Notes: generated from the letters alone by a model not told the origin. A stretch of DNA of 64,000 nt from Nannochloropsis oceanica (GCA_004519485.1 CP038117.1:682001-746000); one strand, 5' to 3'. Numbered from the stretch's first letter, positions 37,719 to 49,168 are shown. Numbers and translations: made by a program.

Positions 37719-40334
37719 TTAGACACTGCCTGCCGTGATATCCGATTCAAATCCGCATTCGTCCTGTCCCCGGATAATGCGGAAAAGACCCTCATCACCC
37801 CATGCCTGGGAATGTACATGGTGTATGCATGTTTCCACGTTTGAGTCGGCATGAGTGGCCTTCTGTAAGCGACACGCGAATTCGACAAAAATGTCACCCG
37901 GACAAAAAATCGCCAAGAAAACAACAAACGCAAAAAATGACGAAAAGACAACCTTCCCTCCCCCCCTCCCTCCCTCCATCCCTCCATCCCTCCCTATCTC
38001 TCCCATCGTACCTTGTTCCACGAGTTGACGACGAGCCAGTACGGTGTCCCGTTCTCCACGCCCCACCCAATCAACCTGCGCAGAAAGAGTTTTTTTTTGG
38101 AATATGAAACTAAGTGAATGACTTGAAAAACGAAAGGGAATAGAATGAGGTCCGGAAGTCTATCCTCCTCCTCCTCCTCCTCCTCCTCCTCCTCCTCCTC
38201 CTCCTCCTCCTCCTCCTCCCCCCTTCCCCTCGCTTACTTGACCGCATGGCCCCCCAACGGTGCGCCCGTTACGTGGGTGTAGACGCCTTCCCCCGAGTAG
38301 GCCAGAAAGTCCTGATACACCGTAAATGCCGCCGACACCGGCCCATTTTCCATGATTTCCTTCTGGATCTCCTCTACCTTGGCCCTCACGGCATACCCGG
38401 CCGTCCCCATCCGCTTGTCCTCCTTATAGTCCTTCTCGAACTCTTCCTCCGAGCAACTATGCTTGCATTTGGGTGTCTCAAAATCTTCCGCGGGGCACGC
38501 AGGCAATTCTTCCGTCGGTTCCACGTGGTGCGCACACGTCAAGAAAGGGTAAGGCAAGCACGAGTCTCCCGAGCCGACCTCTTCGAACAGCCCGCCCGAC
38601 ACCACCCCCTGGGAGGCGAAAAAGGCCCAGGCCCCAGCCGGTTGTCCGCCGTTGCACCCTTGAGAAAATCCGCAGGCCATGCCACTGCAGCAGGCGAGGG
38701 TGTCGGTGGGGGAAAGGAGGTCCTTGGAGCCGTGCACTACGCCAAGAAAAGGAGGGAGAGAGGGAGGAAAGGAGGGAGGGTGAGTAGAAAGTTGGAGAGG
38801 AAGGGGGGGGGGGGAATAGAATAGAGACGTACCGATGCACTGCCTGTCCTCGAAAGCGGCAGAGCTGGCAAAAGCCCAGCACGAGCCACAGGCACTCTGA
38901 TCCTTGACCTACGGAAAGAAGGAAGGAGGGAGGAGAGGAGAGGTGACATTCATCTTCACATGACAGATCGTACGCCGCGGTGCCCTTGCCTACATCCATA
39001 CCTTGCCGATAACCTCGCTACACGCCGGCCACGCCTCTCGCGAGTCGAAACTTTCAGGAATCGTCACATTATCCCCTTTGTCTGTCACACCAAAAACCTG
39101 GTCCTTGTACGGTAAAGTCATGTGCAATGGATGCCCCCTCAGCCACGTCCCCATCATTCCCTGCACTTGCTTCAGGTTCGCGCCAGCAAATCTGGGGGAG
39201 AAATGCGGCGTCCACGTCGTGCCGCTCATCAACACGTCAGTGACCAATGACGAATCAATTGCAGGGAGGCGCCCAAGGTGCTCCAGAGTATACTCACCCA
39301 CCGCCAGCTCAATCTCGACCTCAGTGCAACTGATTACGCCCGTGGCATCCGAGGCCTGGACGACTGCCTTGAGGTCCTTGACGGGAGGAATACCCTCGGG
39401 GAGTGTTTGGGTAGCGGATACTTGGACGGCTTCGCCTGCTTTCAGAGGGCAGGTCAGGCTGGTTTGGCTGCACATGTCCACGCTGTGTTCGAAGACCTGT
39501 GTTGTAGCGTGGGAGGACCATGAATTGATTTGAGTAAATTTTAGTGTTGCGGCTGCTGGTGTTGCGGCTGCTGTTGCAGCTGCTTACGACACCAACGCGC
39601 AAGCGAATTCGAACCACCTTACCTTACTTACATTTTACCTTACTATGCATATATATAGACACAGAGAGAGACAGAGAGAGACAGAGAGGGATGCAGACGC
39701 ACACAAATACACGTATACACTCATACCTGCATGTTTTTGATCATGACAGCGGCGGATAGCTTAGTCCCGGACACGATGTCTTTGGTCGGGTTGAAAACGA
39801 CCGTAAACGTGGTAGGATGTCCTGGGTGGATGGGCCATTCAGACACCACCAATTTGGTCACACCTTTTTGAGGGTGGGGGAAGGGGTTGTATTGAAAATT
39901 TGGTGTGTAAATGGTGAGCGGCGTGTGAAAAATGCTGGAACAATACGAAAGGGAAGTAGAACACAAACTAACACATCAAAATAGATTACATCTGTCACCA
40001 AGATTATAATGAATATCTTGGCTATGAGCATAAACCAATGAGCCCCTGGCCCGGCGAGGAACACAGCGACAACAGGGAAGGCAGGAATTTCCGGGCTCAA
40101 CACGCCATTGAGATAAACCAAGGGGCCAAAGACAAGACACATGCTTCAAATGGGCACATAATTATTACACTCAGTCCAGGCGAGCACCCACACACACTCA
40201 CGGACAAACAAAGAACGATCAGTACGCAACTCACCTAGAGCATCGCTTGAGGAGCAAGACGAAAAGGGGACGTCCACGGCGGCTGTCACGCCCACGGTCA
40301 CAGCCAGGGCTAGGCTGCGCCCAAAAAAATGCAT
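37719..40334 (-). CDS. Secreted ML-domain (NPC2/MD-2-like) and cathepsin B fusion protease
   Basis: Seven exons on the minus strand: 40334-40235, 39863-39727, 39496-39002, 38908-38833, 38736-38238, 38075-38012 and 37805-37719. All junctions are GT/AG and in frame; about 485 residues. A signal peptide ([20 protein letters not shown]) is followed by an ML lipid-recognition domain (about 22-150), with [25 protein letters not shown] and [12 protein letters not shown] and the paired cysteines of NPC2-type folds. A cathepsin B propeptide follows (TTWTPHF...GTWLRG), then the papain-fold domain: catalytic Cys254 in CGSCWAF, His433 in GGHAV and Asn453 in VVNSW. CAHHVEP matches the His-His occluding loop that gives cathepsin B its dipeptidyl-carboxypeptidase activity. 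Probably lysosomal/vacuolar or secreted. The shared exon 39496-39002 holds both the ML end and the propeptide, which proves the fusion. Confidence 0.88.
38163..38219. repeat. (TCC)19 microsatellite in a cathepsin-gene intron
   Basis: About 19 perfect TCC copies, within the intron between exons 38736-38238 and 38075-38012, close to its donor. On the transcribed strand it is a GGA repeat. Confidence 0.9.
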
Positions 40335-41437
40335 TTTCGCTGTGTCGTGTCGTCGTGGATGCGCGTTGTGTGTAAGTATGCCGGTGGTGTGGGTGCTTGA
40401 GTGGGGGTCTGCATACTCGTTTGAAATTTGGTTGCCGTCTCGGCTCTCTCTCGCACCACCGCACTGAAGAGCCCCGCTAGGGCTCAACACGGCCCCAGCC
40501 TGGATCTCTTTCCAGTGGCTCCCTGGTACACATGTGTGCACGGCTTTAGCGGGCATGTGCTCGTAGCCTGATGATTTCTTGAAAAGCGACGTGGTCAACG
40601 GCTCGCTTCATCACTAATTCAGCGATAAGTTTGAAGCTTCTCTGACCCACTTCCACCCTCCCATTCCCACACACCCATGCACACAGCAAGCCACAATTTA
40701 CAAGGAAGGTATAGTATCATTCAAAATGAAGCCCGCAGCATGCAAAAGTCCTTAATAAAACCCAAAAAACCTTTATAACCCACGGTAGAGGAAGAAGAAG
40801 AAGAGCAAGGAGGCTGCAGGCGAACAACACGACGAAAGAGGAAGATCACTTGTGTCACGACGTTGTCGCAAGCGAGGGTGTGTGTTGATGATTGACCCGC
40901 CCAAACAAACAGCCTTCAAACATGTTTACGGTGGTGACTGCGAGCATGGGATATTCGCAGCTCTTCGACTTCGATGGGCGAGGAATTGTAATCCATGACA
41001 CATGATGTGATTGTCGTGTTACAAACATTTACAATGCTTGCTTATTCTTTCTTGTCATCCTCGTCGCTTGCCGCCCTCTTTTCTAGCTGGTGCACAAGCC
41101 TACACGGCACTTTCATTCACCACGTGCATTCTGGCTTGAGAAATTACCGTTTTGGCTTGTGTCGTTCCGTCTGCTGCTGCTGTTGCTGTTACTACTGCTA
41201 CTCCTGTGAAAGTTGTATCTTGATCTCTTATCTACATACAAAAGAACACATTCACAAACTCTCAAAGGTACACTTACACCTACATACACACACATTTTCA
41301 GAAGAAAACACGGAAGAGTAGGGGGTCCACCCTACCACTCTCCAGCTCTTCCTCTTCTCGGTAGTGTTGTTGTTGTCGTGCCCTGGCCCTCCCCTCTCCA
41401 ACGTTACTACCTGTCCTTATCTACTCCTTCCCATGCT
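40335..41437. other. Intergenic, 1.1 kb
   Basis: Promoter side of the ML-cathepsin gene and 3' side of the RSH gene (both minus strand). Short frames only. No RNA gene recognised. Confidence 0.4.
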
Positions 41438-44400
41438 TCACCCAAACGCCCCTAGGAAGAAGATAGCCGTAGTCGTAACCATTCCCAGTCTGCCCACCAC
41501 TCGCTCCTGCTCCTTCAGCCACGCCAACGGAAAAGTCCTCGTCAAACAAGCTGAAGTTCCTCCAAGCCCTCCCTGCTGTATGTTCAATCCACTGCCCCTA
41601 ATACTGCAACTACTATCCCCCACCTCTCCCTCTATACTATGCTTCCCTCCCTCAGCCGCAGCCGCCCACGACGCTTCCTCGTTAGCTGATACTTGTGCTG
41701 CAGCTGGTACACTCCCACGTCCTGCCATCCGCCGGCGCCTCATATTCTGATATCGGGTATTGAAAGCGACCGTTTCAGGCACGATTCCGCCGAGCACCTC
41801 GCCCGCTCCCACCAAGCTCAGCGTCTGAAAATTTTCTAGCGACGATAAAGGAGGAAATGCAGCATTTAACCAGGGAGCAAAATTAAGAACACTCCAAGTC
41901 GCACCCGAAGCAGCAGCCGCTGCAGCTGCCGCTCCAGAGGTCGCCGCTTCCATAAACATCTCCTCCGCGCCGGATTCTTCCAGCACTGCCGCTGCTGATG
42001 CTGCTGCCGTGATATCCATTTCCATCAACCCTCCTCCTCCTGCCCCGAAATCTCCGCCTCCGCTTACTGCCGCGAGGAGAGCATGTAAGAATCCGTATGT
42101 AAGCACACCAAGGGCAAGGCGCCCGTGGCGAAGCTCGCATTCACGGAGCCAGATTATCTCTCCACTGTCCCAGACACTTTCCGGTTCTTTGATTTTGACT
42201 TGTCCAAAGACTTTCTTCTTTTCTTCGCGGCGAGCTCGAGTGGGGGATGTACCCCACATTTTATTCGAGAGCAAGTCGGTTGATGAAGAGGAGGACGAAG
42301 AAGAGGAAAAGGAGAGGCTGCTGCTTCTACTGATGCTCCTGTCGGCATTGCCAATCAAACACCAGGGCCACACAAAGAGCGGAGCCTGCCAGATCCACAA
42401 CACCTCTCCCTCTTCCCTTGATGCTGCTGTCCCCTCCCCCGCTGCTGTTTTCGCGGCTGTCCAGGAGTCACTCTTCCCCGACCCCTCCATTTTCGCATGA
42501 TACACAAAATCAACCACATCACCCGTCCGCAAAGGCCGAGATAAGCTCACCCGCTGACCATTCACCGAGGCACCTGCCACCTCCAACTGCTGCATCGGCG
42601 TCACAACAGCACTGCTGCTTCTGCTGCTACTGCTGAGAAGTTGTGCTGTCGCTGCTTCACGCACCGTTACCGCTGCTTCTCCTTCAGGGACGTCGAGAGA
42701 TAAGACCTCCCCGTCGCTGGTTAGGACCAGGCGCTTCACTGCTAGCTGCTCTTGCAGCGTGCCGATAATTTGCTGCGCTGTCAAGGTCGGCTCTTCTCTG
42801 ACCACCCTCTTGGTCTGTGCTGACAAAGACTGGAGCCATCCTAACTCGAGAGGCACTGCCGCTGCTGCTGCTGCTGATGATGATGATGCTGATGCTGTCC
42901 CCGCTGCCGGAGAAATGCCTCCTGCCCCTCTGAGCAACAATGGCTGGTGCTGCTCCATCACGTTACTACTCGTCGTTCTCGTCGTTGGCCCATCCCACAA
43001 AGCCAATAACCCAAACTGCGCGACCTGGTCCATCCAGTCAGTGCTCACGTGCACCTCCAAGGGAAATGGAAACCCAGGTACTCTCAAATCGTCATGCAAT
43101 GCCTGATAGCCGTTATCCAAGGGAAAGGAAATGAAATCACGCACGCTGCTGTGCAGGGAGGGAGAACGAAGCTCCGCCTGAATCTCCTCCATGACCATCA
43201 TACACAACGCCCGGTCTGCTTTTAGGTCTCGTCGCTGTGTTCGTCGAGGACTCGAAGAAGGAGTGGGGGGAGGGAGGGAGGAAGCAGTAATTTCGCCCCA
43301 GCTGCTGGGACCCGCGACGTGCTCCGAGGAGACGACTACCTTAAGAGTTAGGAGGTCAGGTTGTGTGTCGACGGGGCCGAGCACGGAAGCGTTTCGGGTG
43401 AATAAGTGATACGGTTGTTTTTCCTCAAGACGGACGGAGACATCGTGTCCTTTCAGTGCTCCTCTGGATCTGAGCAGGCGAGGGAGGGCTTCTGTCAGGG
43501 CATCCGTCATGCTTAGCCGCTGGCCACCAAAACGGTTCGTGTGCAGGGAGGCCAGAAGTTCGTGACGCTTTTCCAGGGCGCGGGTCATGGCGGCATGTTG
43601 GGAAGGATGAAGGGTTTGGAAGGAGAGGTCTTCCAGCTCTGTTTTTAGGCGCCATACTCCGAGCTTGCGGGCGAGGGGGACATAGACGTCCTGTGTCGGT
43701 AACGGAGAAGAGGTAGAAAGATAAAAGAAAGAGGGACACATGTGTTCCTAGATTTTAGTCGTAGTCTTTGTCTTTTATTAAAGCAAATCTAAATCTATCA
43801 TAACTGACGGGTCAAACCCAAAAAACAGGACAAATACGTACCAGCGTCTCCCTCGCAATCTTCATCTGTTTTGCTGGCGACATAAATCCAAGCGTCCGCA
43901 TGTTATGCAATCTATCAGCGAGCTTCACTACCAAAACTCTAAAATCCTGCGCCATTGCCATCAGCAAATGTAAAAGGTTGGCCAACTGATCGTCAGTCAT
44001 AGGCGGGGCCAACACTGCCTCCCCCCCTTCCGTCCCACTCCTCACAGCAGGAGCTACGGCACAGTCCGCGTTCCGGCTCAGGCACTTGGGCAATTTGCTA
44101 ACCTTCGTCTCGCCCTCAACAAGCCTCCGTACAGCAGCGCCAAACACAGCTTGCACGTCCGCCACAGAGACAGGAGTATCCTCGACAGTGTCGTGCAACA
44201 AGCCTGCTGTTATCGAATCAGCGTCCATGCCCAACTCACACAAAATCTTCGCCACCTCAATCGGGTGCCTCACAAACGGCTCTCCGCTCCGTCTTACTTG
44301 ACCCAAATGGGCGTGATATGCGACTTGCAATGCCGTTTCCACCTTGGCTTGATCCTCACGGGCGGGCAAGTACGTCAACAGGGGCTGCAACTCTTCCCAT

Positions 44401-44894
44401 GCTTGCTCCAGAAAAGCAGCATCGGCAGGGGAGACGCACCACCCGTGAATCACGAAAAGTTTGTTCAAACCACGCTCAAGACAGTCGACAACCTTTTCGG
44501 CATCGGCAGCCGAAAGGGCCGCGGCTTCGGGGTCTTGTTGTTGCTCAGAGATGGATGGTGTGGAAGAAGAGCAGGAAGGGGGCATGAGAGGACGAGGATC
44601 CTTGGGGATGCGAAGGAGGGATTCAAAACCAAACGTCGAGGCATGGAGTGGGAGTGGCGCATGGTGAGGGAGTGAAGGCAGTGGTGTCAATGGTGCGGTC
44701 GATTGCCAGGGTGTCCGCTGATGGTGCTGATGATATGGATGCCGTGCGCGGATGCATGATTCGGAAGAGGATGGCGGAAAGAGGGGCACGACAAAGCCTT
44801 CACCCCTTCGACCAGATCCGAATGCCACTAAAAAGATCAGGAGGTGCTTGCAGTAGTGATGCCGCTGTGGCGGATTGTCTTTCCCCGTTCTCAT
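41438..44894 (-). CDS. RSH: RelA/SpoT homologue fused to a light-harvesting-like (LHC) domain
   Basis: Exons 44894-43842 and 43690-41438 (donor GTACGT, acceptor CGACACAG, phase 0) give about 1101 residues. The N-terminal hydrophobic stretch (LLIFLVAFGSG...GEGF) fits a plastid-directed leader. The HD hydrolase domain (about 185-350) keeps H210, H234-D235 (GLLHDTVEDT) and D327 (KLADRLHNMRTL), so (p)ppGpp hydrolysis is likely. The synthetase region (about 420-584) has NGYQALH and LEVHV but departs from consensus elsewhere. A TGS domain follows (about 669-749). Then, in the same unbroken exon, come LHC-like helices: IIWLRECELRHGRLALGVL (about 862-880) and LKEQERVVGRLGMV (about 1076-1089), with a middle hydrophobic segment between. 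The E-x2-HGR/E-x3-GR pairs are the chlorophyll-binding helix motifs of LHC proteins. This would place an alarmone enzyme in the thylakoid. Confidence 0.88.
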
Positions 44895-45351
44895 CCTTCA
44901 AGAGAGGGGCTTGGACAACGAAGGGCAAAGCCTATGCTGCTTGCGATTTACCGCAGGGATGCCGCGGGGCCGCAATTCCGCCATTGAAGCATGGTGATAT
45001 ACAAAGGTTGAAGTCTGTGTATTGTGTGTGTTTATGTTTATGTGTTTATGTGTATGGATGCATAGGATTGTGATGTGCGCTGGTATGGCTGAAACCTCAA
45101 CGTCAGAGCAAGTCGCAGTGTTGCTCTTGATCACGGCACTCGCATTGGTGATGAGGGAGACGGGCACGTAATCGAGCATTGTTACTCATCGGATGCATAA
45201 AATAATCTCTCTACGGTGCATCGTGCCTAATTGGTTCTCTTTCCCACTGTACGGCTCAAGCTCGTTAACGCCCAGCTCCCATCCCTTGACGCAGCCGTAC
45301 ACACAGAAGTCAAACCAAGCTAGCCTCCCTAGGCTACCACGGAGTCATCAT
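44895..45351. other. Divergent promoter region, RSH / aminotransferase
   Basis: About 460 bp between the two starts. Nothing else recognised. Confidence 0.4.
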
Positions 45352-46680
45352 ATGGCCGTATACACCGTCGCACGCGCCGACACAGCCACCGCAGTCACGG
45401 CCGCATCGACGGAAGAGGATGCTAGGACTTACTTGGAGAGGAATCCGCGGTGAGTGCTTCGCACTTACATGTGGAGAGATACAGATATGACAGCAAGGGA
45501 AAGATCAAGGGAGGCTGTGATGTTGAGGCTCGGCAACAGCACTCACTCACTCTCCTCCGATGCTTCTACTCATTCACAGAGGCGCCTATACCACGGCTCG
45601 AACAGTGCAACTATCTAAAATTTTTGAACTCGATGCGCACGTGGAGCGGTTAGCAAGCACGGCGGCGCTGATGTGGCCTGACCAAGGTACGCACAGCATA
45701 AGGGAAAGGGGAAGGGCGGCTTTTCCGTGGGAAATATGAAAGGGCAGAGAATACAGCAGCATATTATATATTGACTCTCCGATTGACTCTCCCTTTCTTC
45801 CCTCCCTCCCCCAGACTTGCCCGCAGACCTCGTGGAGGCTGCTCGGCTGCGGCCCTTGGTCACAAGCACACTACGCGCCGCAATGAACCACTACAGGTTT
45901 GGCTACATGTGTATATATAATATCCATGAGGATTTTCATTCCCACTTTATATCTGTGTTTGCTTTTTTGGTCCTTTCAACTCATCGTTCACGTCCCCCTT
46001 CACCCCATTTGCTCTCTCCCTCCTGAAATGCACCCCCAAAAAGGCATACAACCGTCGCTGACCCTACATTAGCCACTACAGAACTTAAGTTCACCATACT
46101 GCTGATCTGGCACTCAGACACCTGCTTAATCGAATGCCTCTGTCATGCCTGCGCTCTCCCACCTCGTCCATGCCCGCCAATCAACGTCGAGATACGTGGT
46201 GCCCCCCGAACCAACGCCAAAGCCAAAGACTCCGCCTGGGTTAAGAAAAGAAAGCGTTTAGAAGCTCTCAAGTCCAATGATGTGAATGAAATTGTCTTGC
46301 ATGACGAAAGCGGCGCGCTGTTGGAAGGAACTCAAACCAATTTCTATGCCATCATAAAGGGAAAGCTCTACACTGCAGGCGAGGGGGTATTAGAGGGGAC
46401 AGTCCGGCGACTGCTGCTCCAGATCTGTGCTGTACATGACGTGCCTGTCATTCTGGATCCACCGCCTAACATAGAGGATTTGAGAAATTGGGAGGGAGCG
46501 TTGCTGAGCTCAACGTCACGCTTGGCCTTGCCTATTGATTGGATTGGGGTGCCGAAGGAGGGAAAGCCTTTTGCGGCCGGGGATTTAAGTCGAGCTTTTA
46601 ACTATGATGATAGGTGCTTGACACGCCGTTTGGTACGGTGGGTGGAGGAAGAAGTGGCGCAGGTCAGCATGGAGCCGTGA
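45352..46680 (+). CDS. Class IV (fold-type IV) PLP aminotransferase, D-amino acid/branched-chain/ADC lyase superfamily
   Basis: Four exons, 45352-45449, 45580-45686, 45815-45896 and 46044-46680, with phases 2, 1 and 2 matching, give about 307 residues. The N-lobe reads RGAYTTARTVQLSKIFELDAHVERL; the middle ELKFTILLIW, then NVEIRGAPRTNAKAKDSAWV with RKRLEALK; the C-lobe EIVLHDESGALLEGTQTNFY (the E-G-T-x-T-N-F cofactor/substrate motif), GEGVLEGTVRRLLL and GALLSSTSRLALPI. These match the plant and algal D-amino acid aminotransferase-like subgroup. The exact substrate cannot be told from sequence: 4-amino-4-deoxychorismate, D-amino acids and branched-chain keto acids are all possible. A short Cys-rich stretch (CLIECLCHACALPPRPCPP) sits where homologues have a plain loop. 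No obvious targeting peptide. Confidence 0.85.
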
Positions 46681-47020
46681 GGCCACTGGTCATTATTTGT
46701 ATGTACGAAACAAAAATGGCGCCCGGAATTCGCATGTTGGCACTACTCTGACCCTGTGACCCTCGCTGGAAATTTATCTAGGGTGGTTTTTCAGGGAAGA
46801 AGTGAAAATTGAGTATTTAAATAAACAGTGATATTGTGGGTATTTTCCGATCGTTTCCTTGCTCGCATATTATTATTATGATTGATTTATCATAAGCCTT
46901 ACCGTTATTTACCTTTTCTTGCACGTCTGTTTGTAAGACAGACACCACACACCTCCCTGACTTAAAATATTGTGCTCACGAAAAAGCGTTTTGGAGCAAA
47001 GAACGACACCCACTATATGA
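46681..47020. other. Intergenic, AT-richer
   Basis: 3' flank of the aminotransferase up to the hairpin. No gene seen. Confidence 0.4.
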
Positions 47021-47040
47021 CTAACCCCTCTTGGGGTTAG
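47021..47040. promoter_or_regulatory. Perfect 8-bp hairpin overlapping the Fanzor-like stop codon
   Basis: CTAACCCC and GGGGTTAG pair perfectly around a TCTT loop. On the minus strand the TAA (47039-47037) ending the frame that follows the nuclease zinc-ribbon lies inside the first arm. TnpB and Fanzor nucleases use a structured guide RNA that overlaps the 3' end of their own ORF, so this is a candidate scaffold or element end. That role is inference. Confidence 0.5.
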
Positions 47041-47963
47041 TAATTCCTCCTAACAAGTGCTTTCAACAAGTGGTTTTTGGCAGCATTTACATACCGGTCT
47101 TTTCATCGTGCCCACAACGTCCACACTTGAAAAGACTTTGCATACCCCTAACCCCTCGTTGACCAGACCGCAAGAGCTGCACGTTGTACTCGTGCCGTGC
47201 TCGTCCAGATCCAAGACGATCTTCCTACAACCCTCGGCCTTCATCCTGATACGCGGTTGAAGAGGCCGTTTCGTTGGAAACGCATCGTCTCCTTGGTCCC
47301 TGCCGTCAGAACACTCGTTCTCCCCGACATTCTTCCCACACCCACTTTCGGAGCTTCGATCTCATCGAAGCGTCGAAAGAGAAAGGCGATCTTCTTGAAA
47401 TGAAGATCGCTTACCATGCTGCTAGCTCTCGCAATGGCGCGGTACCAAGCCTTGCTAACGTTCTTAATCTTTCATTGCAGGCTTCTAACCTTTTCCCAAT
47501 TTCTCACCTTCTTCTCTAGTAACGCCTCTTTCTCCAATTCAGCAATTCTTCCCCGGATGCGTCGACTCCATGCTGGGTTTCTCGCACATCTTGATACCTT
47601 TCTCCATCCCAAAATTATGCCGGGTGGAAAGACGGAAAGCTCCGTCAATTTTGTGTCCTCGCTTATCAGGACCTTGATACTCTTCTCCTCGACGCCAAAG
47701 GAATCACTGGTCATGCGCTTGGACTTGGACTTGATATGGAATGCCGTGGATGGCTTCCCTCCCCCTCCCCCTCCCCCTCCCCCTTCACTTGCCCCTCGCC
47801 ATAGTTTGATTTTCCTGGGATTCCCCTTATTGCTCTTCTGCTTCTTCTTTTTGTTCTTTTTATTCTTCTTGCTGTCACCCTGCCCGCTTTTCCTCGTCCA
47901 CCTCCCTGATTGCGTCCCCTGTCGCAGTTTCTGATTCTCGAGTCGTGCCTCGGCTGTATACAT
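47037..47963 (-). pseudogene. Degenerate TnpB/Fanzor-like RNA-guided nuclease remnant
   Basis: On the minus strand, reading from 47963 down, segments in successive frames match the order of a TnpB/OrfB or Fanzor protein. First a basic N-part with the beta-strand region KPSTAFHIKSKSKRMTSDSF; then a basic helix (RRIRGRIAELEKEALLEKKV) of the kind that precedes the RuvC-II part; then MVSDLHFKKIAFLF and IEAPKVGVGRMS; then the zinc ribbon with TSTTCSSCGLVNEGLG. A last helix of NAAKNHLLK type ends at the hairpin. The family's RuvC-I Asp motif is not visible. The frame is interrupted a few times, so this is a broken copy. Introns could hide some breaks but none fits well. Eukaryotic host and low GC relative to neighbours favour a transposon-borne Fanzor over contamination. 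Confidence 0.6.
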
Positions 47964-48263
47964 TTTTCAATCCTCTATAAGTGTGTAGATGTATGGTCGG
48001 GTATTGGTGTGGGTACGTGTAACTGGGGGGGAAGCAGTGGTCAAGGCAAGTGCGAATGCTACTCCAGGGAAGCGGAACATATGCTTTTCCCCCATGTCCT
48101 TTTTCGCTCCTCTGTCCCCACGGTGCTGTCTCGACCGTGCCGATATTTGAAAGCACTTTTGTGCATATAAATGTGTGTGTCTGGGTATGTGTGTGAACAG
48201 GTGAGTGTGGGTGGGTGTCGACGTGCGGTTGTTCTTAACGTACTGTCATTTGTTAGGGCCTTT

Positions 48264-49168
48264 ATGTCTGAAAATTCGCCTGTTCCAAAAAAACAAAAAG
48301 GAGGAAGGATCGAAGAGCACGAAGGCTGCAACGGCTGCAACGGCCTCTTCCCCCTCCCGGCGTTGTTCCTCACGTGCAACTGCCACAGCGTCCTTGTGTT
48401 CGATGATTCGAGACCAGGAACAGTTGCTCGATGACGCTACCCCCTTGGAACGACGACATAGAACCACGTGGTTCCCCGGTGACTATGCTGCTTCGTTTTT
48501 GTCGGTTCGAGGGAAGCAGTGGGCGAAAACAAATGCCACGCAACGGAGGCTGCACATAAGCTTTTTCATGCCGAGTCCCGGGCCGCGAGAGTCTCCAACA
48601 ATCGAATTTCGAGTCATCGAAGACAGGAATTCAGTTGTAGTTCCACGTGACCTACGTCGCCGGGAGAGAAGCGGCGGCGTTGCACCTTTTACCTCCTCCA
48701 ATCTTTTCTTCTTCCTTCGAGTGTGTCTGCATAAAATGCGCTTTAGCCCACCTTGTTACTCGCCCTTTGCTTTTCCTCACTACTTTACCCAGCCCTTCCA
48801 CACTACCAACACTATATAAATGTATACATCAACACTCATGAAGGCCAAAACATGCACGTGCCGTCACTGAAGGCGTGGCATTTGGCTCGCTGTTCGCTGT
48901 TTTTTTACTGCCACCACCACCCTCTCCCCTTGACACCCACACCCATTTTCCCGACACACCCACATCTACAACCACCCAAATGGACATGTGTCATATCCAC
49001 ATTCGGTTCTCGAAATGTCACAAGAATTTTGTGCAGACGCGACCCGTGATGAATCGGAGTTAGAGCACTTGACCAAGCACTTGCATGTAAATGCGACCAT
49101 CTTGAACTGGTTCACAGGTCCTACGTCCCTCACAGATATCGCCTGTTGAGGATTGTAAAACTGCCGGG
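48264..49168 (+). other. Coding-like stretch of uncertain status
   Basis: Plus-strand frames here read sensibly but not as one ORF. One part covers ERRHRTTWFPGDYAASFLSV and NATQRRLHISFFMPSPGPRE (about 48440-48600). Another near 48985-49168 reads LEMSQEFCADATRDESELEH and ends HLTKHLHVNATILNWFTG before a stop. They may be exons of one small gene or remnants of the same mobile element. No family recognised; I would not call a product. Confidence 0.2.

Noticed and set aside
37062-37844. 260-codon plus-strand ORF
   Set aside because: Antisense to the last exon of the cathepsin gene ([20 protein letters not shown]), no domain, composition like intergenic DNA.
39270-39300. GTGAGT donor inside the ML-cathepsin exon
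   Set aside because: Splicing there would remove [11 protein letters not shown], which is the conserved start of the cathepsin B propeptide.
39544-39640. Possible tRNA B-box (GGTTCGAATTC on the minus strand)
   Set aside because: No cloverleaf or A-box at the right distance, and it lies in a cathepsin-gene intron.
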